A stretch of 64,000 nucleotides of DNA. Source: Symbiodinium natans (Eukaryota > Sar > Dinophyceae > Suessiales > Symbiodiniaceae). Where the stretch lies: assembly GCA_905221605.1 (NCBI GenBank), contig CAJNDS010002232.1, forward strand, positions 126,246 to 190,245. Direction: 5' to 3'. A program made the position numbers and the translations under genes. The notes beneath the pieces were generated by a model. It saw only the letters and a list, made by a program, of their open reading frames with translations. It had not been told where the DNA came from and searched no databases. Each line of letters starts with the position of its first letter. Within the stretch, counting starts at the first letter, position 1. Below are positions 20,220-31,534 of this stretch, piece by piece.

Positions 20220-21821
20220 CCAGAAACCCGAACCCTCATATGGCAGCTGGCGGCTTCGAGGATGAGTTCTTGGGTGCGTTGTCCATGTCGGGGAACGGTT
20301 GGTTGAGAGTGCTACAAGGCATAAAGGTCGGGCCTTCAAAAGGACCTCTTATATAGGGACTTGGGGGCCCAAGTATGTAAGAATGAGGCACATGAGGGTA
20401 ACCCTACACCCTAAACCCCTAAACCCGTAAACCCTGTAGGCCATGTGTGTGGTGGGCTTCTGCTTAGGGCTTATAGGGTGCAAGGCTCGGAAATCACAAC
20501 AAGGCGCCTTCTTCTGATCATGCAGTGTATGGCTCTTCTTTCAAGTCGCTCTAAGCGCAGGCAGCCTTGGTGCCTGTCCCTTTCTTCTTCCCTGTGTCAT
20601 CCATAGAGCGCACCACAGCTTGGGAAGGCTCATTTTTCCAAGCGGAACGATCAAGCTTCCTGCCATGCAAGCACATCCCTAAACCCTAAACCCTAAACCC
20701 TAAAACCTAAAACCCTAAACCCTAAACATTATGCAGCAAGCACATGCACACATGCCCTGCTGTGCACGAAAGGCCTCTTCGACTTAAAATCCACGGATCT
20801 GTGGAGACGAGGTACACGCATTTTAGGGTGGGTGCTCCGTACTCCCCCAGCCACGTGATGCCGAGGAGTGGTATTGTAGGCATGAGATCTGTTGCTGTTA
20901 AGGGTTTAGGGTTTAGGGTTTAGGGTTTAGGGTTTAGGGCTTAGGGCTTAGGGTTTAGGGTTTAGGGTTTAGGGTTTAGGGTTGAAACCCCTCCTATACC
21001 CGAAGCCCTCCGGCCTGAAGCCCGCTTCGGGTGCCGATCGTCGTCGCCGGCATCGCGTACGTGCACGCCTTGGGAGGGGCTTTGGCTTAGGGTTTCTTGG
21101 GGAACCCTAGACCCTAAACCCTAAACCCTAATCCCTAAACCCTAAACCCTAACTTTGGGGTTAGCCCTGAGTCCTAAACCCTCTGTGCTCATAGGTTCTG
21201 TAGTGTCCAGGGCTCAAAAATCTGTGAGCCCCAAGGCATGGAGCCAAACAAGCCGGTGCTTTGATGTGTTTAGGTTTAGGGTTTAGGGTTTAGGGTTTTA
21301 GGGTTTAGGGTTTAGGGTTTAGGGTTTAGGGTTTAGGGTTTTAGGGTTTAGGGTTTTTGGGGTTTTAGGGTTTTAGGCAGGATTTAGCGCTTAGGGTTTA
21401 GGGTTGCGCCCCATCCCTGCGACCCGAGCTGAGGCCACGGCTGCACCTGCTCTTTGCGGCGCATCATTTCGGGAGAACACCTTGTCAGAACGGTTTAGGG
21501 TTTGGGGCTTAGATTTAGGCTTTAGGGTTTAGGGTTTAGGGTTTGGGGTTTGGGGTTTGGGGTTTGGGGTTTGGGGTTCAGGGTTTGGGGTTTAAGGGTT
21601 CGGAACTTAGGCCTTTACAGGCTCGGGCCCAGGGTGCTTCTGGCCACAGAGGCAGCTGAACGGGAATATGCCTCAGGGTTCAGGGTTTTGGGCTGAGGGT
21701 TCAGGCTATAGCCCAGTGCATGATAAGGTCGGAAAAAAGATGGTGGAGCCCAATACGTTGGCGACGTGCTAAATGAAGTAAATCAACTACAAACGCAAGG
21801 ACCGCTGAATCACAGAACCCG
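20220..21821. other. Array mosaic
   Basis: C-strand blocks lie at 20400-20440, 20676-20730 and 21100-21155. G-strand blocks lie at 20898-20985, 21269-21405 and 21492-21600, the last rich in TTTGGGG. A possible plus-strand exon begins near 20492 (AAG|GCGCCTTCTTCTGAT). A minus-strand candidate exon is listed at 21015-21068. The rest has no recognisable gene. Confidence 0.5.
21015..21068 (-). CDS. Candidate micro-exon with IGTRS core
   Basis: Fifty-four minus-strand nucleotides between CCCAAG|GCG and CAG|GCC, open in phase 0, ending MPATTIGTRSGLQ. It shares the IGT core and the AG|GC...AG|GC boundaries with the other islands but is otherwise divergent. Confidence 0.25.
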
Positions 21822-22154
21822 CCAAACCCCAAACCCGGAACCGCACACCCCAAACACTAAACCCTAAACCCTAAACGCTGAACCCTAAACCCCAAACCCC
21901 AAACCCTAAACCCTATATTGCCTAGAAATCAGGAACCATCCCCCCCCCCCCCCCAAACCCCTAAACCCTAAACCCTAAACCCCCAAACCCGAAACCCCCA
22001 ACCCCCAAACCCTTAACCCTGAACCCTAAACGCCAAGCCCTAAACCCTAAACGTCCCAGCCCTAAACCCCGAAACCCTTAAACCCCAAAAAACCCTAAAC
22101 CCCTAAAACCCTAAACCCTAAACCCTAAACCCTGAACCCTAAACCCTAAACCCT
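21822..22154 (-). repeat. Long degenerate CCCTAAA array
   Basis: About 40 C-strand units with CCCCAAA, CCCGAAA and CCCTTAA variants, interrupted at 21915-21955 by a short unique stretch and a run of 16 C. It is the longest continuous C-strand tract of the first half. Confidence 0.82.
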
Positions 22155-22166
22155 CGGCTGGCTCAC

Positions 22167-22217
22167 CTCGCCCGAGCTCGTCGGAAGCGTCTTCGAGGAC
22201 TGTCTGGATGATGGCGC
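22167..22217 (-). CDS. Candidate exon with canonical GT donor
   Basis: Fifty-one minus-strand nucleotides between GACAG|GCG and GAG|GTGAGC. The phase-0 peptide is APSSRQSSKTLPTSSGE. The donor GTGAGC is a strong canonical site. The island lies between the long C-strand array and a perfect G-strand array, so the presumed introns would be largely telomere-like repeat. The product is unknown. Confidence 0.35.
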
Positions 22218-22234
22218 CTGTCCGTGAACCCAGG

Positions 22235-22331
22235 CGTAGGGTTTAGGGTTTAGGGTTTAGGGTTTAGGGTTTAGGGTTTAGGGTTTAGGGTTTAGGGTTT
22301 AGGGTTTAGGGTTTAGGGTTTCGGGTTTAGG
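22235..22331 (+). repeat. TTTAGGG array, near perfect
   Basis: About 13 perfect units ending with one TTTCGGG. Confidence 0.88.
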
Positions 22332-23144
22332 AAACCACGACTCAAAAGCCCTGCAAGGCTTTACACCCCCAAATCTTGGAGACTTCCACCTCTAACATGA
22401 TGGGAAATAACAACCTGAAAACCTTCAAAAGCCCCAAAAAAGCCCTCAAGACCTTAATCGTGATGCCTTGAAGTTTATCCCTAAACCCAAAACCCCCAAA
22501 CCCTAAACCCTAAACCCTAAACCCTAAACCCTACACCGTAAACCCTAAACCCTACAGTCAGAGATCCCCAGATCCGATGTCCATGCCGAGGGGGTGAAGG
22601 CTTAGGTTCGGTGTGAACATGGGGGGGAGTAAAACGTGACAGGGCATCCTACGTCCTATGATATACGTCTATGGTCCCAATGCGAGTGGGCTTTCTGAGC
22701 GTGGAGCCCTAGATGAACCCTCTGGCCCTAAACCCCGTAAAGCCCTGTAGGGCCTACAAGCAGAAGCCTGCAAACACACAACCCTAAACCCTAAACCCTA
22801 AACCTTAAACCCTAAAACCTAACCCAAAACCCTAAAACCCTAAACCCTAAACTTAACCCCAAAACCTAAACCCTAAACCCTTGAGGTGGGTGAGGGTGCA
22901 GTTCTCAGATTTTGCATGGCGAAGTCTCCCATAAAGAATGGTGCCACACCTTATTAAGCCCATCTCAAAGCCTCCCCTAAACCCTAAACCCTAAACCCTA
23001 AACCCCAAACCCTAAACCCTAAACCCTAACCTGCTAATTAGAGTTCAAAGCTGCAACGCGCCGAAGTTTACCAGAACCCCGCGAGTTTCTAACGGAAAAA
23101 ACCAGGCACAATTCTGCGAAACTTTTGCAGGCACCCACAGCCCA
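22332..23144. other. Array mosaic, no gene
   Basis: C-strand blocks at 22480-22555, 22780-22880 and 22975-23030 are separated by unique islands with no recognised content. Confidence 0.55.
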
Positions 23145-23288
23145 AGGGTTTAGGGTTTAGGGTTTAGGGTTTAGGGTTAGGGTTTAGGGTTTAGGGTTTA
23201 GGGTTTAGGGTTTAGGGTTTAGGGTTTAGGGTTTAAGGTTTAGGGTTTAGGGTTTAGGGTTTAGGGTTGAGGGTTTAGGGTTTAGGGT
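23145..23288 (+). repeat. TTTAGGG array
   Basis: About 20 units with one TTAGGG, one TTAAGG and one TTGAGGG variant. Confidence 0.87.
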
Positions 23289-24990
23289 GCAAAGGCAGTG
23301 GGGGCTGAGGAGTGGAGGTGGTGGGGCGGCAGGGGGGTATGCCAAACACACAAATTTATGGGAATTTGGGCCTGAAGACATGGAAAAAACCAACCCACCA
23401 CCCCCAGAAATTGCTCCAGAACATCAACAGAAAATCGATCCCAGGCTGCATGGGCCTGTGTAGACACCAGCCCATTTTGCACGGCTAGGGTCGTCCATGC
23501 GACTGCTAACTCCTGGTGGCTGCTCGGATCAAAGAATTCTAGGGGCAGCGGTTTAGGGTTTAGGGTTTAGGGCCCAAAACGAACCCAACGATGAACATGC
23601 ATACTACGAACTGTAACAAGCCTTGGCGGACGCAAAGTTAGGCATATAGACCACTTGAACGGATTGACGCACATTTATTTTATATATGTAGCTAGCCAGC
23701 CCAAGGGTGAATTAAAGTATGTGTTCAGTTCATTCAGTATTTCGGATAGTTACAAAGAGCTAGTTGTAGCTTCGTGTTGTAGGCACTAAATGGTGGCCAA
23801 AACTTGCCGTGCTATTCTAACCTATGAAAACACATGAATCAACAACCTTTTTCAGGCTCATTTAGTCCGGAAGCTTTTCTCAGACGTGAGCGTAATTGGA
23901 AGGAGTAAAGAATTGCAGTAAACCCTACCCTAAAACCGCCCGCCACCCCTCTCACCTGTGTTGGGTAGGCTGGCGCAGTCGAGCGTACAGCCAGACGGTG
24001 GCAGGCTCTGCTAGGCTGCAGAGCATGCGGGCACACCTTCGAGGGGGTCGCCAAGTTAGAGTCGGCTAGCTTTGTCCCGAAGTGTTGTTTACTACCCGAA
24101 CCCCGACAGTTTCGTTCTCGATGCTTTAGGGAGAAATCCAACCCACAAAACCCGAAACCCGAAACCCTAAACCCCAAACCCCCACAAGCATCAGCCCTTA
24201 ACTCCCAAAAGGTCTCCTCGCCGGAGTCGAAAGTGGGCTTTGCGGGCTCTGGAACCTCGTCGCTGAGGTCTGAAGCCTGCGGTCAAGAAGGGTGGACTCA
24301 AGGGGCTTAGGGTGTTTAGGGTTTAGGGTTTAGGGTTTAGGGTTTAGGGCTTAGGGTTCATGGATGCTTAAACGGGTCGCAAGTACCCTTAAATAATTGC
24401 GTTATGACCATCATATCTACCCTACTTCTGGGTTTAGGGTTTGGGGTTTAGGGTTTGGTGCTTGATTTCCGGTTTCGGGGGCGCTTAAGGAGGGATTACT
24501 TGACTCGTTGGAAGGAATAGGACAGGAACGGAGGCATAAGCTCTAGGGTTGAGGGTTTCAGGGCTTTGGGTTTCAACGCTGGGGGTGAAGAAGCTCATGG
24601 CTTCGGGCTTGAGGGCCGAGAACTAGCAGCCCACCCCAAGAAAACCCAGAGTCCCCCCAAGAACCCAAACCTCCAACCCTTAAGGGGTAAAAGGAGGGAC
24701 CCCTAGAAGGACCCTTCATCATATTCCCCTATATAACCCTTTCTATACCTGATAGAGTCCCTGTATACCTAAGTACCCGAAACTCTAAACCCCTAAGTAA
24801 CCCCTATGGTCCCTCGTAAGGGTCCGTCCTGAAGTGCCTTGAAACCCCCAAGCCCCACAGCCCTAAGCCCCCAACCCTCAACCCTAAACCCATGAACCCG
24901 TGAAGCGACAGTTTAGGGTTTAGGGTTTAGGGTTTAGGGTTTAGGGTGTAGGGTTTAGGGTTTAGGGTTTAGGGCACACGATCAGATGAT
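23289..24990. other. Mostly unique subtelomeric sequence
   Basis: The stretches 23290-23550 and 23580-24150 are unique, with short ORFs but no recognisable product. Small arrays lie at 23550-23572, 24308-24360 and 24910-24975. The island 24200-24290 reads on the plus strand as a possible exon (VSSPESKVGFAGSGTSSL, between AAAAG and GAG|GTCTG). The 24680-24810 segment contains palindromic pieces of the short-element families. Confidence 0.45.
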
Positions 24991-26141
24991 CATTTCTACT
25001 GCACGTGTACTTTGAAAGCGGCGCTCAAGAATGTTACAGTACGATTTGTACTCCTACACCTCTGATTCGAAGTATGAACATCAAGTTAGTAGTTTGAAAA
25101 ATGTTTTTACATATAGAGAAATACAAAAAACTGTAAAGCGATTTACGTGTTGTACTTGAGGAACTAGCAAACTGAGCATGTTGTCTTTTCGTTCTATGTG
25201 TTCAATGGATGAGAGTAATATTCTCGCTAGAGGCCATTTGTTTTGCAAATCAACAAATCTAGTTAGCAATGGATGAAAGTAATATTCTTGCTAGAGGCCA
25301 TTTGTTTTGTAAATCAACAAATCAAATTAGCCACCCAAAGTGCCATAAAGAACCACCTCTTCGTAATTCAAACCACAGCTTCATGAGTCTGACTCATACT
25401 TTGAACCCCCCATTTATGTATAGTCTTCATCTAAGCTAACCTCCATGGTGTAAACTATTGCGGGGGACAGCCGAGTCTCCCTGAGAGTCTGACTCAACGA
25501 ACGCTACCATTTCGGTCTAATTAGCAGGCCACGTGTAAGCAAAGCTGCAGACCTATGTTAAGGTTCGAAATGGCGAGGCAGTGGAAAACGTAAGGGCCGT
25601 TTGGTTCTGGCCCAGACCCTCTAGGAGCCAAGATTCATCCCAAGACTTTGTTTGGGAATCTTGGTTCTTGGTTCTTGGTTCCGGCCCGAGTTAAAATTAA
25701 CACGGGGCCCGTGTTAAACTAACACGGGCCCAGACCATGGAAACCAAGAATCCCCGCAAGACTTTTCTGCGAATCTTGGTTACTGCTTCGGAGCGTGTCA
25801 ATAGAACGGGCCCAGGCTCAAGCAGCATGACTCTCCGAGCTGAGGCTCAGGAAGCCACGTTGTAAAGCTTTAAGTCTTCCGGGGTGGGTTCTGGGGGGGG
25901 GGGGGGGGTTATACGTATGTATATACATATATATATATATATGTTGTATATTAGTCATGTACTATTTACTCTGTATACTGTATACACAAGAATGCAGATT
26001 ATACTGCAGTATGTAACTCGCTCACCGCCCCCCATGCCAACCGCGAGCCTGGAAGCTTTGCACCATGCAAGCACCGCCACCTTGCGAGCGGGGGACAAGA
26101 ATGCAGGAATTTCGACTTGGGGTCTAAGGTCAAAGGCTGCC
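24991..26141. other. Unique segment with tandem duplication, palindromes and TA tract
   Basis: The longest array-free stretch between 18 and 30 kb. It contains the 64-bp tandem duplication listed separately. At 25590-25790 it has GGGCCGTTTGG, two related hairpin-forming blocks (CCAAGATT...AATCTTGG at 25619-25667 and 25743-25780) and a palindrome TTAACACGG|GGCCCGTGTTAA at 25697-25717, a structure typical of MITEs. A poly-G run (25891-25908) and a short TA tract (25920-25942) follow. No gene is supported. Confidence 0.5.
25203..25330. repeat. 64-bp tandem duplication
   Basis: Two adjacent copies (25203-25266 and 25267-25330), each starting CAATGGATGA and ending in TTAG, differ at only about seven positions. 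Confidence 0.85.
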
Positions 26142-26237
26142 AAACCCTAAACCCTAAACCCTAAACCCTAAACCCTAAACCCTAAACCCTAAACCCTAAA
26201 CCCTAAACCCTAAACCCTAAACCCTAAACCCTAAACC
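26142..26237 (-). repeat. CCCTAAA array, perfect
   Basis: About 13 perfect units. The low divergence is notable so far from the chromosome end. Confidence 0.88.
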
Positions 26238-28377
26238 GGGGTTGAGGGTTTGGGCCTTAGGGTGTAGGAGTTGCCAAAGTTGACGATTTAGGTCCGCCTG
26301 GACCGTACCGGCCACGACTAAAGAGCTTAGGGTTGTGCCTGCCCTGGATAACAAGGTGCAGGTCGTTCAAGATGTAGGGTTTGGGGTTTAGGGTTTCGGG
26401 TTTAGGGTACAACAGGGTGCAGGTGTTTCAAGATGCAGCGTATTTCCCTCTTATACGTAGGGTTATAAGCCCCCGCCCCCCCCCCTCCCCCCCCCCGCCC
26501 CCGTCAGCAAGGCCGCGGTACCCTGAAGAAGGTTGCAACCATAGCTACCCTACTCATTACGCTACTTATGAGTCATTACCCGTGAACCTCCAAGTGGGGT
26601 TCTACATCGCTATTCGGGCTTTTCAATGGTGAATTGGGATTCCTCAACTTGACCTACCAGATTCTTAGGGTACTTTCATGGTCTCTTATCTTAGTATAGG
26701 GCCTTAACAGGAGACCCTTACCCTATACATCCCAAGAGCATATACATCAGAACCCTGTAAAGAGGGTAGAGGACCGCACTTAGAGGTTCATGGTACTTCA
26801 TAACCCAACCAATAACTGATACTTGGGTTATAAGTAATTGCCATGAACCTCCAAGTACTAGGGGGCCATGAAACTAAACCCTAAACCCTAAACCCTAAAC
26901 CCTAAACCCTAAACCCCAAACCCCAAACCCCAAACCCTAAACCCTAAACCCTGGACAGATAATCGAACTTTCTTGATTTCTTGGGCCCCACTCTTGGGAT
27001 GGAAGCTCTTTGTCCCGGCATCGGCGCAGGCCGAGTTGTTTTAGGGTTTAAGGGTTTAAGGGTTTAGGGTTTATCGTTTAGGGTTAATTAGTACAGGAAA
27101 GTAGGGCAAACGTAGGGGAACTATGGTTGTGAGGCTTTGTTCAAGTCGTTCTGTAGCCATGAGTTGAGCTTCTAGCTTCAGTCGCAGACCCTCAACAGCA
27201 ACCTTCATCCGACCACCCTCCATGCCCCCTCCCCCCGCCTCCCCAAACCCCCAAACAAAATAGACACGCACACACACACACACAGAGAACATACACACAC
27301 TTCACTGGCCCTAAAACTCCGCCCTACACCCCTAAACACATGAACCAACTCCAGACCATAAACCCTAAACCCATGAACTCACCATACGACCCTAAGCTTA
27401 TGAACCTGAAGTTCCCCCCCCCCCGCCCCCGCAGCCCAGCGCGACCTGCGAATGTCTGCGCAGGTGCCCTGGGAAGAGCACTGAACACAGGGTGAGGTGC
27501 GTAGTAGGGTTTGGGAGGTAGGTTCAAGGGTTCAGGGCTCAAGGTTTCGGTTTCGGGTGAAAGGGTGAGGCAACTCAAGGCCCCTAGCACTCCGAGTGAG
27601 ATTTAGGGTTTAGGGTTTCGAGTTTAGGGTTTAGGGTTGCCTGAGCAAAAGCCGGCTTCAGCAGAAGTATCAGAGAGTATGTTGGATGAGGGTTTCGTAG
27701 GGGTTCGTTCTGGCTAGCTTCTCTGCACGAGTGATGGGAAGAGTTCGCAGACCCTAAGGTTGTGGCGCAGGGGAGGAGCTGTGCGGAAAGAATGCCGATG
27801 CCGGGGACGCCCATCCTGCGTATTCTTCTGCCCCAAGGGTGGCCCAATGTATACACTCACTACAGCTCATAACAGTAGGGAAGAACAACCGCACTCAAAC
27901 CCTAAACCCTAAACCCTAAGCAAGCCCCCCCTAAAACCTCGTGACCCACTGTAGGCGTGATTAGCACTTACAGCGCTTTGGCGCGGGATTCTTCAAGAGC
28001 TCATTCAGTCCCTAAACCCCCTCTGCCTGCTGCTGCGTTTTTTCACATGCAGCCAGCATGGTAAGATCTTCGCTCCCTTGGCAAACTGCGTGACTGCCAC
28101 CAGCCCATCAAGGCTTCCAGTTTGACAAGTACGCCCCAAAAGGGGTACTCGCGCACGCAGACCCCTGTCTTCGCACACCCCCATGTAGGTGTAGGCTGTT
28201 TAGGTTTTAGCCGAAGAGGTAAGCCTTCAGCCCGAACTCTTCGCTGTTTGGGACTTATGGTCCTAAACCTTAAACCCTAAACCCTAAACCCTAACCCCTA
28301 ACCCCTAAACCCTATAAACCCTAAACCCTGACCTCTAACCCTCACCCTAAGCCCTAAACTTTGACCCGAAACCCTAA
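26238..28377. other. Array mosaic, no gene
   Basis: G-strand blocks lie at 26378-26408, 27040-27085 and 27601-27640. C-strand blocks lie at 26877-26952, 27896-27920 and 28265-28380. A C-rich tract lies at 26470-26500 and a short CA microsatellite at 27265-27300. The 26640-26770 segment belongs to the palindromic GGGACC...GGTCCC family seen again at 49300-49500, 53720-53880 and 59400-60060. A minus-strand open piece at 27584-27856 has no recognised motif. Confidence 0.45.
26777..26857. mobile_element. MITE family A (TACTTGGAGGTTCATGG), short copy
   Basis: An 81-bp palindromic element. The left terminus CACTTAGAGGTTCATGG differs by two bases from the family terminus, and the right terminus is exactly CCATGAACCTCCAAGTA. 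A partial right end of another copy lies at 26560-26596. Confidence 0.65.
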
Positions 28378-28632
28378 ACCCCAAATAAACCCCAAATGAA
28401 GCCCAAATAAACCCCAAATAAACCCCAACTAAACCCCAACTAAACCCCAAATAAACCCCAAATAAACCCCAAATAAACCCCAAATAAACCCCAAATAAAC
28501 CCCAAATAAACCAAATAAACCCCAAATAAACCCCAAAAAAAACCCAAAAAACCCCAATAAACCCCAAATAAACCCCAAATAAACCCCAAATACACCCCAA
28601 ATAAACCCCAAATAAACCCCAAACAAACCCTA
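28378..28632 (-). repeat. (AAATAAACCCC)n minisatellite
   Basis: About 22 units of the 11-mer AAATAAACCCC with a few AAACAAACCCC and AAAAAAACCC variants. It is flanked by ordinary CCCTAAA array, so it probably arose from it. The minus-strand reading frame (repeated Gly-Phe-Ile-Trp-Gly) is a repeat artefact. Confidence 0.9.
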
Positions 28633-29280
28633 AAAAACCCTGAACCCTAAACCCTAAACCCTAAACCCCAAATAAACCCTAAAAAACCCTGTGGAAGAAT
28701 CCGAGTGCCGAGCGCATGGAGCTCGAAAACCTGGTTGCTTGTTCGACGACGGAGTTGGGTACAAACATGTGGGTTTCGGGTTTCGGGTTTCGGGTTTAGG
28801 GTTATGGGTTTAGAGTTTCGGGTTTAGGTGTTAGGTTTTAGGGCTTAGAGTTTGTAGGGTTGAGGAACCCAAATAGTAGGATTCCCTTATTATAACAAGG
28901 ACCCCAACAAGGTACCCCTAATTCCGGAAACCCCCGTATAGGGTTCGGGGACAATGATGCAGGAGTCTAAGCACTACCACTAGTATCCTCTCATCATCCC
29001 TGTGTTAACCCTAAACCCTAAACCCTAAACCCTAAACCCTAAACCCTAAGCCCTAAGCCCTAAGCCCTAAGCCCAAAGGCAACCCAATCATCGACTTTTG
29101 CTCCATAGGCCCCAGAACCCTCAACCCGTTTTAGGCCTCTTGTGCGTTTTTGGGACAGCAAGGTACGGAAAAGGAGCCTCCTTTAGGGTTTAGGGTTTAG
29201 GGTTTGAGGGGTGTTTAGGTGTTAGGGTTTAGTGCCCAAAACCCACACCCTCATCCCTGATCCACATCCTAGATCTTCTA
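28633..29280. other. Array mosaic with family D element
   Basis: A family D MITE-like element occupies 28871-28940. A C-strand array including CCCTAAG units lies at 29006-29073 and a short G-strand block at 29183-29240. No gene. Confidence 0.5.
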
Positions 29281-29779
29281 CTATTTGCTTAAGACCCCCC
29301 CCCCCCCCCCCCCCCCGCGCCAAAAAAACATAATTAAAAAAACAACAAAACTGTAAAACAAATGAAAGGTAAGAGTCCCGATATTACCCTTGTGAGGAAC
29401 CAGAATGTATATACCCCAAACCCTAAGCCCTCAACCCTCAACGAACCCTAAAGCCTAAACCCTAAACCCAAATCCCTATATATACATATATATATATATA
29501 TGTATTTGTTGTGTTCTTGTTCGACTTTAAACTCAACTCTTCTCCTCGCCCTCTTCTCCTCGCCTGGTCTACTCCTAGAGACTCCCTGGACTCCCTGAAA
29601 TGCCCCAACCCCAGAGACTCCCTGGAGTGCCCAACCCCAGAGACTCCCTGGAGTGCCCGACCCCAGCGACTCCCTGGAGTGCCCAATCTAAATCCCTATG
29701 GTGGGGATGTTCGAAATACAATAATTGTTTTGTTATTTTTCTTTTTTGTTGGGGGGTGGGGGGGTCTTAAGCAAATAGA
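29281..29779. mobile_element. TIR-bounded segment, possible non-autonomous transposon
   Basis: The left end CTATTTGCTTAAGACCCCCC is mirrored at the right end by GGGGGGTCTTAAGCAAATAG, giving about 20 bp of inverted terminal sequence 499 bp apart. Inside are a TA tract (29477-29503) and a four-copy 30-bp minisatellite with core AGACTCCCTGGAGTGCCC (29572-29690). No transposase is present. No convincing target duplication was seen. Similar single ends occur near 40629 and 47043. Confidence 0.45.
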
Positions 29780-29854
29780 GGTCCCTAAACCCTAAACCCT
29801 AAACCCCAAACCCCCAAACCCTAAGTCTTGCGGAATCCTTATGAAGTTCCTCAC

Positions 29855-29914
29855 CTCGGATGCCATCGTGCCGAGCACACCCGCGTCGTGCCACTCGCTG
29901 CGGACAGACATGGC
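29855..29914 (-). CDS. Candidate exon with canonical GT donor
   Basis: Sixty minus-strand nucleotides between GCAAGAG|GCC and GAG|GTGAGG. The phase-0 peptide starts AMSVRSEWHD and ends VLGTMASE. The strong donor and open phase-0 frame support a real or formerly real exon. It shares the LGT core with the micro-exon family but is otherwise distinct. Confidence 0.35.
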
Positions 29915-31380
29915 CTCTTGCACCGAGTGCTTGGAAGAGGTTTAAGGTTTAGGGTTTATAGGGCTTAGGGTTTATAGGGTATAGGTTGTAGGGTTTATGG
30001 GGTATAGGGTTTAGGGTTTAGGGTTTGGGGTTTAGGGTTTAGGGTTTGTTGCGGCTTCGGTTTCGGGATTGCTTTGAGGACATGTCCAGCCGGCAGGAGA
30101 TCATGACACCTCTTCGCAACTTAAGGCCGTTGCACGTGCAATAGAAACTCCCCCACCGTATCATGTCACCTCTTCTGCCCCAAGCCGGGCCTAAACCCAC
30201 GATTCCCCTGGACTACACCCCAAGATCCCAAAACACATGTTCCCAGTACCTATGTGTTCTTAGTTTGGATCTTTGGACTCTTGGCCTGCGTGCCCAACAA
30301 TCTTCTGCGCTAGGCCCCACCCCCTGGGAAGGTTTAGTGCTCAGGGTGCTTTCTGCAAACAGCCTGGAAAGGCGGAGGGGGCCCCCGAAGGTAGGAGCCT
30401 AAACGCCAAGCATCAAGACCAGAACGGCAGGGGTTAGTGGGGGTTTAGGGTTTGGGGTTTTGGGTTTAGGGTGTGGGGTTGGAAACACGCACACGTCTCC
30501 TGAACTGTTTCGTAGGGCATTTACGATAATAGGGGTATTTTATTGGGGGGGATCCTACTATTTGGGGTCATGCTACAGCCGAACACTGTGAGGCAGTCGA
30601 AGTAAAACAGGGCTGTGGTAGCGATTCTGGAAACGGTGATGGCGCGGCAGATTCCCACTTGCTGACCATGACTCGAATTCTGCATGCATTGTTCGGTAAG
30701 GCTGAAACCCGCCAAAAGCAAAGTTTGACAGATCCTGAAACCTGAGCCTGTTCATTATGACTCCCACAATTCCCCCCTAAACCCTAAACTCTAAACCCTA
30801 AACCTAAACCCTAAACCCTAAACCCTAACCCCGAAGTGCTGAGAGGTCGCACCGAGACGGCCCGTCCACGGAAGTGGCGCAATCGCGCAAAAGCTGCCGC
30901 GGCATTCTGACGGTTCACTTGGCTGCACTTAGTAGGGTAGCTAAATTAAGAAACCCAATAAGCCCAAAAAAGGCTAAGGAGGCTAAGGATCTAAGGGTAC
31001 AGTAAAGTACCACAGAGGTTTAGGGTAGGGCTTGGGGCTGGAGTTTGGGAGGATGTCATGGTGAACTCAGCGAAACTTATCCCTTGTATACGTGCATACA
31101 TTGCACATTCATATACCAAGCGGCCGAAAAAAAGATGCTGCAACAATCTACTCGGACTCGTATCAAAGTCATGTGAAAATTGGTGTTAATGATAAAGCAA
31201 ACAAAAACATCAAGCCACAGTCGGAATTGTCAACGTAGGGCAAAGAGTCCTGACCAAGCAAGCCAGGACAACTACGACTCACCTCCCATAAAGTTAAGCA
31301 CCCCCCCCCTACCCCCGAATACCAAATACTCCCATGATCGGTCTATTCGAGTATATGAAGGGGTGTCTAATCTTAGGGGG
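29915..31380. other. Array mosaic with element fragments and a plus-strand candidate exon
   Basis: G-strand blocks lie at 29940-30050 (with GGGTTTATAGGG variants) and 30440-30480, and C-strand at 30775-30828. The 30521-30566 segment is a family D element. The 30918-31012 segment is duplicated at 48779-48893 (CACTTGGCTGCACTTAGTA, AAGAAACCCAA, AAGGATCTAA). The candidate exon 30579-30695 is listed separately. Confidence 0.5.
30579..30695 (+). CDS. Candidate exon, unknown protein
   Basis: One hundred and seventeen plus-strand nucleotides follow an acceptor-like CATGCTACAG and precede a strong donor GGTAAG. The frame is open (entered with two leftover bases) and gives a protein-like sequence containing VKQGCGSDSGNGDGAADSH and LTMTRILHALFG. 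The acceptor lies at the edge of the family D element 30521-30566, which would make that element the end of an intron, as in introner-type insertions. The product is not recognised. Confidence 0.3.
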
Positions 31381-31534
31381 TACTTGGAGGTTCATGGTGC
31401 TCATTAACCAGTTGTAACCAATTGTAACTGCACTTATAACCCACTTATCAGCCCCTGAAGTGCCCTAATCTGGTTATAAGCACAGTCATAAGTACAGTTA
31501 CAATTGGTTTATAAGTACCATGAACCTCCAAGTA
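31381..31534. mobile_element. MITE family A, longest copy
   Basis: A 154-bp element with perfect inverted termini TACTTGGAGGTTCATGG / CCATGAACCTCCAAGTA. The interior continues as an imperfect palindrome (AACCA, AATTGTAACTG, CTTATAACC and their complements), so a single strand could fold into one long hairpin. Both sides are flanked by GGGGG, a possible short target duplication, though the composition makes this weak. There is no coding capacity. Confidence 0.75.

Noticed and set aside
28298-28626. Minus-strand ORFs with repeated GVYLGFIWGLF-like peptide
   Set aside because: They translate the 11-bp AAATAAACCCC repeat. Several frames are open at once, so this is not a membrane protein gene.
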